NCBI GenBank assembly: GCA_021464245.1
Contig: JADCRB010000036.1
Coordinates: forward strand, 4,700,431-4,764,430
DNA length: 64,000 bases
Source: Carallia brachiata
Lineage: Eukaryota; Streptophyta; Magnoliopsida; Malpighiales; Rhizophoraceae
Reading direction: 5' to 3'
Both the position numbers and the translations under genes were made by a program. Positions 1-12,867 of this stretch are shown in pieces (within the stretch, counting starts at the first letter, position 1; the number at the start of each line of letters is the position of its first letter). Under the pieces are notes generated by a model, which saw only the letters and a program-made list of their open reading frames with translations, made no database searches and had not been told where the DNA came from.

Positions 1-576
1 TTCTTCAGGCATAAAAACTTCTTAAAACTTAGTCATTCTTGGAATGTGCATAAGCAAAATCTTGTTTTGTTGAAGGTGCAATGAACAGATTTCTGTGTCT
101 CCGTTTTGGTTCTTAAATTGTAATGAATGTGCAATGTGTTTGCTCATTGTGATCTTATTCATTTGTGTTTCCTCTTGGGGGCCATTTCTTATTCGATCGC
201 ATTACATTTTTCATTAGCAGGATATTTTATGTGACCATAATTGTAAGTGTAACAAAATATGATCCGCTTATGGATTATAACCAGTTTCTGGATATCTTTC
301 TTTGAAACAAAAACAAATGGTTTGTAGCATCATGTTTATGTCTTCAAGATTGCCAGAAAATATTATCAATATGTTATAATTGATGGCTTCATCTGTTCTG
401 TATTTTAATTGGGTACTTTTATCTTAAGCCTTTTCCGGAAAATTGAACAATGCATAATCTTTTTTTTTTTTTTTGGAGACAAAAACAATGCGTAATCTTA
501 TTGCTTTGGTTCAACCATTGCAGATATTCTCCCTGAGAATTGGCAGAGAAAGGTTTTTGAGTGACTACTGCGAGAA
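1..576 (+). promoter_or_regulatory. Upstream region of PHT1: probable 5'UTR intron and leader
   Basis: No coding region is visible. A T-rich stretch ending in a good 3' splice acceptor (CAG at 521-523) lies 53 nt before the PHT1 start codon. PHT1 genes often carry a 5'UTR intron, so positions 1-523 are probably mostly that intron and 524-576 the end of the leader. The upstream 5'UTR exon and promoter would lie outside the window. Confidence 0.55.
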
Positions 577-2160
577 ATGGCCAAGGAACAATTGCAGGTG
601 CTCAATGCACTTGACGTTGCAAAAACACAATGGTATCATTTCACTGCAATCATCATTGCTGGGATGGGTTTCTTCACCGATGCATATGATCTCTTCTGCA
701 TATCCCTCGTCACCAAATTGCTTGGTCGCATATACTACCACGTTGACGGTGCAGCAAAGCCTGGAACATTGCCTCCCGGTGTGTCGGCAGCCGTTAATGG
801 TGTGGCATTCTGCGGAACATTGTCCGGCCAGGTCTTCTTTGGTTGGCTAGGCGACAAGTTGGGCCGGAAGAAAGTTTATGGCATCACTCTCATGCTCATG
901 GTCGTATGTTCAATTTGCTCAGGGCTTTCCTTTGGAAAGGATCCAAAAACAGTTATGGCAACACTTTGCTTCTTCAGATTCTGGCTCGGGTTCGGTATTG
1001 GTGGGGATTACCCACTTTCTGCTACCATCATGTCTGAATATGCTAATAAGAAGACTCGAGGGGCCTTCATTGCAGCAGTCTTTGCCATGCAAGGATTCGG
1101 AATTTTGGCAGGTGGTGTATTTGCTATAATTGTGTCAGCCATATTTCAAGCCAAGTTCAAGGCTCCGACTTATGAGGTTGATGCAATCGCGTCAACTGTT
1201 CCCCAAGCAGACTATGTTTGGCGAATAGTCGTGATGTTTGGGGCGATACCAGCTGCTCTTACCTACTATTGGCGCACGAAGATGCCTGAGACCGCCCGTT
1301 ATACGGCCCTCGTTGCAAAGAATGCGGAGAGGGCAGCATCAGATATGTCCAAGGTCTTGCAGGTTGATATTGAGGCGGAACCTCAAAAGATTGAGCAGAT
1401 TAATCAGAAAGAAGGCAGCTCTTATGGTTTGTTCTCGAAAGAGTTTGCACGTAGACATGGTCTTCACTTGCTTGGAACAGCCAGCACATGGTTCTTGCTT
1501 GACATTGCATTCTATAGCCAAAATCTGTTCCAAAAGGATATCTTCAGTGCCGTTGGGTGGATTCCTCCAGCCAAGACCATGAATGCTATTGAGGAGGTTC
1601 ACAAGATTGCGAGGGCCCAAACTCTTATAGCCCTCTGCAGTACTGTCCCTGGCTATTGGTTTACAGTTGCTTTCATTGATATAATTGGAAGATTTGCCAT
1701 CCAAATGCTAGGTTTCTTCTTCATGACGGTGTTTATGTTTGCATTGGCCATTCCTTACGACCACTGGACTCACAAGGACAACAGAATAGGATTTGTGGTG
1801 CTCTACTCATTGACCTTCTTCTTTGCAAACTTCGGACCTAATGCCACCACATTTGTTGTGCCGGCCGAGATTTTCCCAGCCAGGGTTCGGTCTACTTGCC
1901 ACGGTATATCCGCAGGAGCCGGAAAGATTGGGGCCATGATTGGTGCATTCGGTTTCCTGTATTTGTCCCAGAACCAGGACAAATCTAAGACTGATGCAGG
2001 ATACCCCGCAGGCATTGGTGTGAAGAATTCACTGATTGTGTTAGGTGTTGTCAATTTCCTGGGCATGCTGTGTACTCTGTTGGTGCCGGAGCCAAAGGGG
2101 AAATCTCTAGAGGAGTTATCTGGTGAGAATGAGCATGACAATGAGGAAGAAAAACACTAA
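577..2160 (+). CDS. PHT1: High-affinity inorganic phosphate transporter, PHT1 family
   Basis: An intronless coding region of 527 aa, the usual PHT1 length. PHT1 proteins are plasma-membrane H+/Pi symporters of the major facilitator superfamily that take up phosphate. The PHT1 signature [13 protein letters not shown] lies at about residues 142-154. The N-terminus ([20 protein letters not shown]) and the first membrane segment with TDAYDLF are typical. The MFS loop motif GDKLGRKK is at about residues 92-99. The usual 12-segment pattern with a central hydrophilic loop (about residues 230-290) is present, and the C-terminus is short and acidic. The start is chosen from family N-termini and the upstream splice acceptor. 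I see no break. Which PHT1 paralogue it is, and whether it is root- or mycorrhiza-induced, cannot be told from the sequence. Confidence 0.96.
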   Translation: MAKEQLQVLNALDVAKTQWYHFTAIIIAGMGFFTDAYDLFCISLVTKLLGRIYYHVDGAAKPGTLPPGVSAAVNGVAFCGTLSGQVFFGWLGDKLGRKKVYGITLMLMVVCSICSGLSFGKDPKTVMATLCFFRFWLGFGIGGDYPLSATIMSEYANKKTRGAFIAAVFAMQGFGILAGGVFAIIVSAIFQAKFKAPTYEVDAIASTVPQADYVWRIVVMFGAIPAALTYYWRTKMPETARYTALVAKNAERAASDMSKVLQVDIEAEPQKIEQINQKEGSSYGLFSKEFARRHGLHLLGTASTWFLLDIAFYSQNLFQKDIFSAVGWIPPAKTMNAIEEVHKIARAQTLIALCSTVPGYWFTVAFIDIIGRFAIQMLGFFFMTVFMFALAIPYDHWTHKDNRIGFVVLYSLTFFFANFGPNATTFVVPAEIFPARVRSTCHGISAGAGKIGAMIGAFGFLYLSQNQDKSKTDAGYPAGIGVKNSLIVLGVVNFLGMLCTLLVPEPKGKSLEELSGENEHDNEEEKH

Positions 2161-2815
2161 TGTTGGCAAGAGGTTCACACACAAATCCCCCATTCATTTT
2201 TTTGGCTGCACTATGGTAGTATGCTTGCATAACCCTGCAAACGAACTCTGTTGTAGTTTCATGTTTTCTCATCTACCACAGCAATTCTAGTCGAGAAACA
2301 ATCAGATAGCTTTGAATTTTTCATTCATCATTTCAGAATAACGATATGACATTATCCTGAACATACACTTCTGAGATGTTCTAATTCTTTCACCAACTCA
2401 AAATGCACGACCATGTTTTCCTAGCAGATTTTTGCATGCTCATCGGATAATGCATTATCACAGATGATAAAAACAGTCAGGAAAGGAAGAAGACATAATA
2501 TCTGTTTAGATCGAAGTTATAAAATGACAATACATACGTTGGAATTACCAAGTACCAGATGACAAATTACTTTGATTCAGATAACCAACAAAGAGTCAAG
2601 AAACCGTAATTTGCTGCAACAAGGTTGCATAATTGGCCCAGAGTTTCTCATAGCCTTTAACAGTGCTGATTATTTAAGGGCCGCATAGATTATAAACTTC
2701 CAGAGAAGGATTCTGCACATAGTTTTAATGAAGTAGAACTTCTGATTACTGATTTACCAAAACCTGAGCATATTTGTTTCCCTCTCCCCGAATGAGGAGA
2801 ATAAAAAGGGGCTGT
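2161..2815. other. Convergent 3' intergenic region between PHT1 and ADF
   Basis: The two flanking genes converge here. This space holds the PHT1 3'UTR on the left and the ADF 3'UTR on the right. I see no other gene or repeat in it. Confidence 0.6.
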
Positions 2816-3684
2816 TTAATTTGCACGGTCCCTGAGCACTTCAAGATCCATCTCTGCCGAGTCAGTGGCTTGAATCTCATAGTGGATACCATCCAGCTCC
2901 CTTCTGAATCTGTCTTTAGATGTGGCATACAGCATCTTGGCACGGATTCGAGAAGTTGGAGGACACCTGATCAATGCTATGCAGTCAATAAGACTTCATA
3001 ATGTTTGTGTTTCTATGTTTGTGCAAAGAGAATCAAGCACAGCAAAATAGGCTTACCATGCAATGAAGAAGATCTTGCTCTTCTGGCAATTCTCAGAGGT
3101 CACATAATCAAAGTCATACACAGCATATCGGCAGTCATTCTCAGGCAACGATGCAGTGAAATCATCATAGCTCTCAGCTGGGCTGCCAGTCTTCTCCACC
3201 ACCACCTCCTTCTTCTTCTCGTCAATTTTGAAGATCACATAGCGGTGGACTTTCTTTCTCTTCAGTTCCAAGAATGTATCTTTGCTGTGATCAGCAACCC
3301 CCATGCCAGACGATGCATTGGGCTGGAAGCTCAAATTTTACAATTCAAATCAAAAACCCCAGCAAACCAAAAAAAAAAAAAGGTTTCTTTTGTTTGAATC
3401 AAATTCCTCTGCAGCGAAATTAACATAACAACCAGTGATCTAGATTGGATAAGCCCAAGATCGCAACTTTTTTCAGTGAAACTAGGAAAAATAAGTAAGA
3501 TTTGTGTCTAACAAGTTCAATTTCCTGCAGAAGCTAATTAAGCAGAAGTACCCTCCAAGTAATACCATTCTAATTCAACAAAAAAACCAGAACCATGTTA
3601 AACATGCCAAGCAAGAAGATAATAACAAACCAAAAGCAATGGGAAGAAAGAGAGAGATACCCGACTGAGTCCTCTGAAAGACAT
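2816..3684 (-). CDS. ADF6: Actin-depolymerising factor (ADF/cofilin), ADF6-like
   Basis: Three exons on the minus strand: 3684-3661 (MSFRGLSR), 3322-3057 and 2966-2816. All splice sites are GT-AG and the product is 146 aa, the normal ADF length. The protein severs and depolymerises actin filaments in the cytoplasm. Visible hallmarks are the phosphoregulatory N-terminal region around NASSGMGV, the basic stretch [20 protein letters not shown], the core [20 protein letters not shown], and the C-terminal actin-binding stretch [19 protein letters not shown]. The very short first exon ending just after the start codon is typical of plant ADF genes. The longer N-terminus ([16 protein letters not shown]) matches the ADF6 clade as I remember it. 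No lesion was seen. Confidence 0.93.
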
Positions 3685-3919
3685 TGAGAGAAACAGAAAT
3701 CAGGATGCTAATGGCGATGAGTATTGTTGAAGGGCAGCTTCAACTTATGGAGAACCAAAGAAGATCTACAACTACAGTTCCAAAAGATATCAACAAAAAA
3801 AGAAAGTGGCTGCCAACCTTTGGGCGGAAAGGTAGTAGAGATAAGAAATATCCCCAAACACTTTGAAAAAAAAAAAAAAAAACACTAAGAGAGGGGAAAG
3901 TACCGAGACGCAGAGAAAA

Positions 3920-4042
3920 GGGCCATACTATTTACACGCACAAATCACTCAATGCACGTAGATAGGGTCAATAAAGACAAGCAGCGTTGCCTTTGGCTTG
4001 CCTGTAAGAAGTTATTTGTTTCGTGTAAATAGCATCACCCCC
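3920..4042. mobile_element. Possible short MITE in the ADF promoter
   Basis: An 11-bp perfect inverted repeat, CTATTTACACG at 3928-3938 and its complement at 4022-4032, sits inside weaker terminal similarity (both ends begin GGG). AGAAAA abuts the left end (3914-3919) and AGAAGAAAA abuts the right end (4043-4051), a possible degraded duplication. At about 120 bp it fits a decayed non-autonomous DNA element, about 240 bp upstream of the ADF start codon. The ends are uncertain. Confidence 0.4.
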
Positions 4043-4695
4043 AGAAGAAAATGGGTTAGTATAAATAGGGTAAATAAAAAAGGCACCGTACGGTAAATAA
4101 AAAAATTATTATTACAAAGACACCCAATTTATATTATATAAAAAAATATAATTAATCTAATAATTTAATTATTTTTTAATATATTTTTTTACGATTTAAT
4201 GATTTAAATTTTATATATTAACTTTATATTTACTATTATATATATGTCTACGTAACTATTCTAACAAAGAGTTTGATTTAACTTTAGTGAGGGTCAAGTG
4301 ATAAGGTTTAACATTGGAGCCTTATTTGGTCACTAATATTTCTAACAACACTTACTCAGTCTCAAGATTTTCTCTCTTATGAACTTATTGTAAATAATTC
4401 GATTTATTTGTCGATGAAAAATTTACCTAATCTTTTTTAATGAAATCGTAAGCACTGCTCTTACCTACCTATTTTCTTGATAAAAGAAATAAATAAATAA
4501 GTAAATGATACAATGGGCATGAAATATATTTGGCTGAAATTAAAATGATCCCAAACAAAACATGAAAAGAAAATTTGATGTTGCCTGGAAAATTAATCAA
4601 GAAGATTTTTTTTTTTTATCATGAAAAGAGTGGGAAAAATGAAAACAAATCGATCTTTACTTTAGTCGAAATCGAATCTCAATATCCAGCCTCAA

Positions 4696-4728
<33 letters not shown>

Positions 4729-4824
4729 GGCCGTGCGTTGCATTGACGCTACAATGCTTTTTCCGCACACCTGGCTGACGTCCGATTAGGCATCATCCCA
4801 AGAATCTTTTATGCAATAATCAAA

Positions 4825-4893
4825 CACGTGCTACATACACGTGTGACATATCAGGCGCCAGCGTGACGAACTTAGCCGCTAGTGTAGCACGTG
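4825..4893. promoter_or_regulatory. Cluster of three G-boxes (CACGTG)
   Basis: CACGTG occurs at 4825-4830, 4838-4843 and 4888-4893, three copies in 69 bp within a GC-richer patch of otherwise AT-rich DNA. G-boxes bind bZIP and bHLH factors (abscisic acid, light and stress responses). The patch is about 1.1 kb upstream of the ADF start codon; its target gene is unknown. Confidence 0.5.
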
Positions 4894-5170
4894 CAGCGCT
4901 TCTGTCGGAGTTTCCTTATGGTAAACGTTTTCAGTTCGCCGCGTTCTGTCTAACGATTTGATTGGTTAAAACGTTGTCGGCCCAGAGATTGGTGTCTTTG
5001 GTCTTGGCCCAATAGCCTCTGACTGAAAGGTCGTTAGACTGGACCCAATTAAACAGATCACTTGCATGATGGGTGTTAGGGGAACTAGGAGCCCATGACA
5101 GGGGAAAAACCGAGTAGGGCCCATGTATTTTTCACTACATCTGAACCAAGACTTTAAGTTATTAATTTTA

Positions 5171-6159
5171 GGGTTAAATGCATTTAACCCTTTATGGTTT
5201 GATTGTTTTACATATTACTTCCTGTAGTTTCAATTTAGTATCAAATCTCCTTGTAATTTTTAATTTTGGCAAGTAAACTCCCTGTGGTTTTCAATTTTGA
5301 CAATTAACTCCTTTGTGGTTTCAATTTATATATTAAACATCCCTGTGGTTTTTAATTTTGGCAAATAACCCCATGTGGTTTTCAATTTTGATAATTAACC
5401 TCTTTCTCAGCAATTTCTTGAATATATTAACAAAAAATAGTAATAATTAAGTTGTAGAGTGCAGTTAAAAGATACATTAAAATTTAATTTGAGAAATATA
5501 AAAATATTTTTTTAATAGAGAATACGAATTCGAATTCGACGTATTAAAAATATTATAAAAAATACATTTAATCTATTTTTTTATAAAAAACATTATGAAA
5601 AAAATTCCATACTTTTGCTTTTTAAGATTAAAATCAATAAGAATAATTCTTTTTTTTCATAAATTCGATGCATTAAGAACTTGAGGTCAATTAAAAAGCG
5701 ACGGGAATAATTCTTCATTTAATAAATCACCGCCGAGGACTATATTACATTTTTTTATAATGTTTGTTATAAAAAAATGGGTTAAATATATTTTTTATAA
5801 TATTTTTAATACGTCGAATTCGAATTCGAATTCACATTCTCTACTAAAAAAATATTTTTTATATTTCTCAAATTAAATTTTAATATATCTTTTAACTGCA
5901 CTCTACAACTTAATTATTACTATTTTTTGTTAATATATTCAAGAAATTGCTGATAAGGGGGTTAATTGCCAAAATTAAAAACCACATGGAGGTTTGATGC
6001 TTAAATTGAAACTACAAGGGCGTTAATTGCCAAAATTGGAAATTATATGGGGGTTACTTGTCAAAATTGAAAACCACATGAAGGTTTAATGCTTAAATTG
6101 AAACTATAGGGGTAATATGCAAAACAATTAAACTATAGGGGGTTAAATGTATTTAACTC
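5171..6159. mobile_element. Long-inverted-repeat (foldback, MULE-type) non-autonomous transposon with 9-bp TSD
   Basis: The two halves are near-complementary: about 430-bp arms, left from 5171 and right ending at 6159, around a loop at about 5610-5720. The left end reads GGGTTAAATGCATTTAACCC; the right end read in reverse is GAGTTAAATACATTTAACCC. Both arms contain several copies of a TTTCAATTTTGRYAAWTAAC-like unit and an inner GAATTCGAATTCGACGTATT stretch. The 9-bp direct repeat TTAATTTTA flanks it exactly (5162-5170 and 6160-6168). A 9-bp target duplication with long terminal inverted repeats is typical of Mutator-like elements. There is no coding capacity, so it must depend on a transposase from elsewhere. 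Confidence 0.88.
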
Positions 6160-7229
6160 TTAATTTTATATATTTTCAATTTAGATTCCACTACAGGCCC
6201 AAATTGTTTAGCTACGTAGTGTCCAAATTCCCTTTCCTTTCCTTTATTTTACTAAAAATTTAATTTTAAATATATTTAAGGTTATACTAAACATACTTAA
6301 TATTACCCTACATTATAATTTTTTAAAAAAATTCAATTTTTTTTTACTAATACAATCTGATTGCTTTGGGCTCCTAAAGTCTGCCATTAACTTTTTCTCT
6401 TTTTATTTATAGGCCATTTATTTGTCTTTCTACTAACATGAGATTTTTAACCACACAATCACACTTAAAAACCACAATAATCGGGCATTAGGATGACATG
6501 TTTCCCAATTCCCCTCTACCCTTTCTCACACATGTCATGTAGCCAATGGGAACAAGCGACGCTCAGTTGTAAATAACTTCGGTTGGTCACTTAAAATGGA
6601 GCAACAAAGTAAATAAAATAATAAAAAGATTACAGTAACAAAGGATTTGTATTTGAAAATTTTGTTCAAATATAATCATACATTCTTTTTTTTTTCCAAC
6701 AACTTTACTTTTTGCAACAAAAAAAAGAATCATTTTGTGCTTTTTTTTATTATAAAAAATAACGTGATTGTGAAAATAAGGACATAATTACATTTAAATA
6801 AATTTTTTAGACACAAATTTTTTTGATTCTATAACGGGGCGCTCGTAAAATAAAGCACGTTTTTTCTCCCTCTGTCTCTGTTTTTTTTTTTTTTTTCGTT
6901 TTTGGTCTCCCTCAACAAATGATTGTCTTCTTGGTCAGATCATCACATATTGACACTTTCGGCCTCGGTCTTGTGAGTCTATCGTGATTTGAATAAGAAA
7001 TTCAATTTCTGCGGATAACTTTACATGGTGCCTTCCTCTCTCTCTCTCTTTTTCTTTGTTTTTTTTTTTCTTTTTTCAGGAAGTCAAAATTCGAAGTGCG
7101 ATTGGACCTGGCAGCCGGCCCTTTTGCCATGTTTCATGTTCAAGCACTAACGCGAAATTAGCAGCGGCCAGCTGGTGTGAATTCACCAAGATTCTTGTTT
7201 AATTAACTCTTATTTTATGAGTGGTGATA

Positions 7230-7430
7230 TATAGTACCATGATTTTTTTCATGATTTTTATGATTTAGTTTGTTTTTGTTGATGTGACAAAATCTTTTTT
7301 TTATAATTTTACTTTTATTTTTAAAAATTAAAATTTAGACTAACTTAATATTATCTTAAAATTTTAAAAAAAATTTTGTAAAATTTCGTAAAATTTTTTT
7401 TATAATGTCTATTTTTATTTTTATTTTATA
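7230..7430 (+). repeat. Dispersed AT-rich repeat, copy 1
   Basis: This block shares an ordered series of motifs with 42840-43020 on the same strand: a CATGATT start, TTGATGTGA followed by AAA, a TAATTTTA block, AAAATTAAAA-type and TTAATATTAT words, then AAAATTT and a final TTTATTTTTA stretch. The similarity is spread over about 180 bp, which is more than AT richness alone would give. The family is unknown; it may be a decayed MITE. Confidence 0.5.
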
Positions 7431-8906
7431 CTTGTGGGAAATTTCGGTAGCCACGTGTGGGTCAATATGCAATCAACACCTTTTTTTCGTAAAAATTTTC
7501 ATCATCGATCGACGCATTGAATTTTGGATGAATGCTCATGAATGCTCGAATGCTCGAGCCTATTTTAATGATTGATTTTCTTGATTTTCTGTGCCAATTA
7601 CGAATTTGCAATTTTATTTTTTTTCACTTTTTTCTCCTTCTTTGAACCGGAACGAGTTGAATGGTCTCAAATCTGAATTACTCGTTTGATGCATTGCTGT
7701 GCGTATCAATCATTTTTAATAAAAACTATTGATGTTATCAGATAATAATTTTTAAGTTTATACTGTTGATCGCCACTAATTATCAATCACCGATTCAGTA
7801 ATCACTTGACTTTAACAGATAATTCTTTAAGTTTTCAAATGAAAAGATAACAAATTATATGCATAAGTGCACAATTAAGAAAAAATATTGTTATTAATGA
7901 GCTATAATTCTATTAACACTAGAATCATTTATAAAACTGAAAGTTTCGAATTCGAATTTCAAAATTAATTAACTAGAAAAAAAAGAAAAAAAAAGTATAG
8001 CACTTTTCTATTTTTATTATTGAATTTATGACATTACGGTCAAGTATTGAGTGTCATAGTCATAAACCTAACAATAATCAATTAATATGCTTAGTGCAGG
8101 TATAACCGAAAAATCTAATTACAAACCTAACAATAGAGGATTACCCCCAATTTCTGGCAAAGAATTGAAGTGTGTATGCGAACTTGGTTCGGTTGACCAT
8201 GTTTGCATTACCATGACATGGAAATGGACTTTGTGATCCATGAATTTGTCAACTGCTTGAAATTAATGTTGCGCAGAGCAGAACCTTTTATCCTATTCAA
8301 CATTGCTCACAAATTAGTGGCACATCAAGTAAGTAATTGCAGAAATTTGTTCAACTGTTCAAGTACTAAACATGACTAAGTCTGGTTAACTAACACCAAT
8401 TAACTTAATGTTGAAAGCAATCATTACGCACTGCATTGTCCTATCACAAAACTGCAAATAGTCTTACGTATTGACTGGACAATCTATAGGAGTCAGCCTA
8501 AATGATGAAGAAGTTGAAATTTTCAGTTTCACCGCCTCCAAAAACGGGTTATTCGTTCGGAGTCTAGCGTTATACTATCATCACCAGCACGTCGTCCCTC
8601 GTCACCACCGTCACCGTCGTTATTTATTTGGAGCACCGTTATATAATTTTTATTTAAAAGTACATATATAAATATATAATTTATTTAATAATATTTAATA
8701 ATTTATTTATTTTTTATTTTTTTAAATTTAATTTTGTAAAAATTTATATCATTTATTCTTATTTTAATCCATCTAATTTACCCCATCAAATATTTCTTAT
8801 TTATTTAGTTTAATCATCGTTAATTATTGGTGGGAAAAATTCAAAATCTTCACTGTAGCCCTATTTTTCGCTCATGCAGCACGTAGCATACACCGTAATT
8901 AACTGC

Positions 8907-9060
8907 TCATGATTAGTTTCATTGGTAAAGATAAATTTGGAATGGTATGAGTTAAGTCGCACAATGTAAAATTCGAATCCCCATAACAAATTTTGTTTTA
9001 AGTGAAGAAGTGTCACAATAGATGGTGACATTAACGACCTCTAAATTTACTTAAAAATAA
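8907..9060 (+). mobile_element. Possible tRNA-derived SINE relic
   Basis: It contains a degenerate A-box-like stretch (TAGTTTCATTGGTAAAG) and, about 50 bp downstream, a B-box-like ATTCGAATCCCC. That spacing fits an internal RNA polymerase III promoter, but no clean A-tail or target duplication was recognised. This is a weak call. Confidence 0.3.
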
Positions 9061-9963
9061 TTTCTCATCATAAGAAAAAATATTATAATTGATTGTTATA
9101 TATTTGTATTGATATCATATTCAACATGTCAAGACTAAGATCTCAAACAAGTCGTATGAGAAGAGTGGTCTAGTTATTAATTAGGTTACCAATCAGGCTT
9201 TTAGTTTTATCAATTAAGGTGTGGGACGAATATTAAAAAAGAAATTGTTTGAAAATTTGTGGGATTTTTACGGGAAAGATTTCTTAATTGATTAATCTAT
9301 GTGATCAAGGATTTGAACTTGTTTTGATGGCCGTGACGAGGTTAGTTTAATTAGTATTACTGGTTTTGTTTTGTACTGATATATATTCCATTGATATACT
9401 ATTATTTTATATAATTTTAGAACCAATCTTCATTGGAAAAAAAAGAGGTTCATAGAGAGATTGGTATAAGAATTTGTTTCATAAACAAACCGATCGCATT
9501 TCTTCTTAGATATGTGCAGCACAATTAAACCAAAATTGATTACTGATAATCACTGTTACATTTATCATTCAAAAGTTGCAACTTCATAAACAACTTTTTT
9601 TGCTGAAAATTCGCAAACAACTCTACGTCCCATCAAATTTTCTTATAATATAATATTGGTAAATGTGCTACTATGCTAGAACAACACCAAACTGCAAGCT
9701 AATATTCTCCAGAGCTTTGCATCACAATGCACCTCTATTCTACGTTCAACCCCTCTTGCCAACAGATTAGTTCGTTTGACTACTAGTCATCTAAGAAATT
9801 GAAACGCTAAAAACAAAGAGCAATGAAGATGAATTTGATCAAAATTTGAAAATTCCATAGCTTTTAGGAAATTTTCAGCTAATCTCCGTTCCACATATTC
9901 TTTTAATTAGCACTAAAAGAGCGAATTCAAATGCTAAATTTAATTAGGAAAAAAAATAAATTT

Positions 9964-10024
9964 TATTATATCAATAATCAATTGTTGTTTTATATAAATC
10001 GACATATTGATTATTGATATAATA
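9964..10024. repeat. Perfect 19-bp inverted repeat (hairpin)
   Basis: The arm TATTATATCAATAATCAAT (9964-9982) is exactly complementary to 10006-10024, with a 23-nt loop. It may be a tiny MITE relic; no coding context. Confidence 0.6.
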
Positions 10025-12867
10025 ATAGTTTTTTCTTTTTGATGAGACATAATAACGGTTATGCATATTTGTGGTACATTACACTCATGCTGTGATTTAC
10101 TCATTATTTTGTGGCACATTAGTCAATGTCAAGAGGTCATAACAGTTTCTTAAAAGAAACTTAAGTGATTAAGTATTTAAACTTTTATTTTTTAAGTTTC
10201 AGATTCTAATTTTAAGGAAAGGGGAAAGTTTATAATGAAAAAAGAGCAACCTAAATATGTAAATTACGACTTAAGGGATCTTCTACCAAGAAAAGAAATA
10301 AAGGGGTCATAACATATGTTTTTTCTTTTTTGGCTAGGGTGTATTAGTTGGAAATCGCTGCGGTGGTTACCAACTATGGAAATGCCACTTCCAATTTTGT
10401 CTGGTAGTTTAAGATATTTGTTAAAAATGGTCTGACTAATCAAAACAAAAGAAGTAGCAAAATTGCTTAACAACTATTGGAGTCATTGATTCAGACACCT
10501 GCGCCATGCAATGCATCACTTTAATTTCCATCTCTTTGGGCTTACTATTGTCCAACGTAAGTAATAAATCAAGATTATTTGTCTTCAGTTCGATGTCATC
10601 AGAATGTTTCGTGTCATTTCTTTCACATGGACGGCAGAATTAATTATGTGGCAGCCTGGGAATTGTATGACGGACCAGTTTTTGGGATATCTATCTATTC
10701 AAAGCTATTGGAAGACTGTCTTTTTTTGGTAAGGCGGCGGAGCTAAAATTTCTAAAATCCAAAATATGTACCTGAAATGATTTCCAGAAAATTTTAAATA
10801 TTTGGTTTAATTTAGCTCCCAAGTTTCTCATTTTCTAACCTCCCTGAGGTATAGTTTTATATATGCTTGGCGTTTATTGTTTTTTTTTTTTTTTTCCCCC
10901 TACGAAAGCCATATCTAGAGAGTATTTAACTCACGGGTTATAAATTTTTTCTAATTAATTCATCATAGTCTACTGTTTTTTTTCCCAATTACCCATATGT
11001 GCTTTCGTATTAATTGCTTGTTCGTACATATTTGCCGATTCCCTGCATCAACCGAAAGTTCTGGCTCCTATGATTTTCTTTTGAATTGTCCACATTGAAG
11101 AATAGATGATGACTCCTAGCGAGTGATTTTTTTTTTTTTTTTGGTTTTTGACGGTAGACTCTTAGTGAGTGATGAATCAAGTAGAAGTTTCCACTTTTAT
11201 GCATACAATATATAAGGGTCTTAATAGGCAGCAGGTAGTGATCACGTGCTTTTACTTACAAGCAAAAGTACAGAGAAAAATGGATTTGATCAGAAAATAT
11301 ATATGGGGAAAAAAGGGATTTGGGATTGATGCCACTTACCTAAAAGAAAAAAGTCTAGGGATGGATTATTTATATTATCTTATGAATTAGTTGTAAAAGG
11401 CATTTGCATGCACGGCTAGGTTATACACATGAACCAGGAACTCCTTGTCTGCAAGATTAGCTGATGATTAATTCTCATTTCTCAATGATGTAGAGGGTAT
11501 CAATAGTCCAAAAAAATCTAATATGCTGTAACTTTTATTAATAGGGAAACAAATGTAATAAGTTTGAATCAACACAAAATAATGGGATCTCTCCTTCTTG
11601 TATTAGCCTATTTTTGAGCAGATTTGTGTCTAGGAAAAGTAGCAACGACAACAACCAAATAAGATTTTTTTTTTTTTGTCTATTAAGAAATAAATGGTTA
11701 TAAATTATATAATAAAAGTAATTCTTCTTCTTCTCACAAATCTCGCATTCTTAAAATTAAAATTTGAGGCCTGACAAATAGAAATCTTAATTCAAATAGT
11801 TACATTAGGGTAGCATCTTCTCGTCAATTGTCTGTTATTATATTACTGCTGTAGGTCCTTGGCGGCATCTTCCAAATTTGAAGATAGAAAGGAAGAAATA
11901 CAGGCAATTGTATGAATTTGACGTTTTTTAGATTTGAAATTATACTTGATGGTTGAACGAAGCCTACATGTATTATTGTTGTCGCGTATTCTCTTTGTTG
12001 AATCATCTGACATGGGATGCTAGAAACTTATCAAATAGAGATAATGTTATTTTTGGTAACAAATTTTATAAGCAAGTTACACAAACATCATATGCACAGC
12101 CAATTAAATACATTAAAAAAAATCTTTAAGGAGACAACTCAATAGTTAAATTTTAAATCTGTATTATAAAATTTTTAGATTTTAATTTTGAAAAAAAGTA
12201 TGAAATTAATGGAAAAAAAGAGCTACCTCCACATATAATTTATAATTTAATAAATCTCGTAATATACTAAAAAACACATTAAACAACGATTAACTCAATT
12301 GTTAGTATAATTGAAAATGTTATGTGTCAAACATATGGATAGAATTAGTTTTTTTTTTTTTGATAGAATTAGTTTATTGATGTATTTATATGTAAAAATT
12401 TTAACATCAGTATTAAAATTTTATCTCTAATTACTGTAACTTAAAAAAGCTAATAACTTTACAACTAAACCACCACAAAATTTCTTTTTCAATTAACATC
12501 AGCATACGAGAAAATATACGAATATGTATTTTCGCTAGTAATTTTCTTGATAAGTGTGCAAGCCTTTCTTGGTTCTAACTTCTATCGGAGAAAACTAGGC
12601 GTCTTCGTACCTAACTAATGACGTCACTATTAACTAAGGCTTATAACTTGATTTGTTACTGTATATACACAGTATATTTAATAATATTTAATAATTTATT
12701 TATATTTTTTAATTTAATTATATAATAATTCATGTTATTACATAAATATTTACGTACATATTAATCCAAATGAGCCATTTTGTTTGTTTTGACGGAAAAG
12801 CATTAAAAATAAAACTAATTAGATAAACAACAATCATCATTACATTTTATTTTCTTTCCTTTTTTTT

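Larger units (their letters stand above)
3685..5161. other. ADF upstream region, gene-free
   Basis: No gene is supported. The part next to 3684 is the ADF promoter and 5'UTR (minus strand). It contains a possible short MITE (3920-4042), an A-run (about 4700-4727) and a cluster of three G-boxes (4825-4893), which are listed separately. Confidence 0.5.

Noticed and set aside
8471..8671. Short His/Arg-rich open frame
   Set aside because: Composition follows a CAC/CGT-rich simple stretch; no family similarity.
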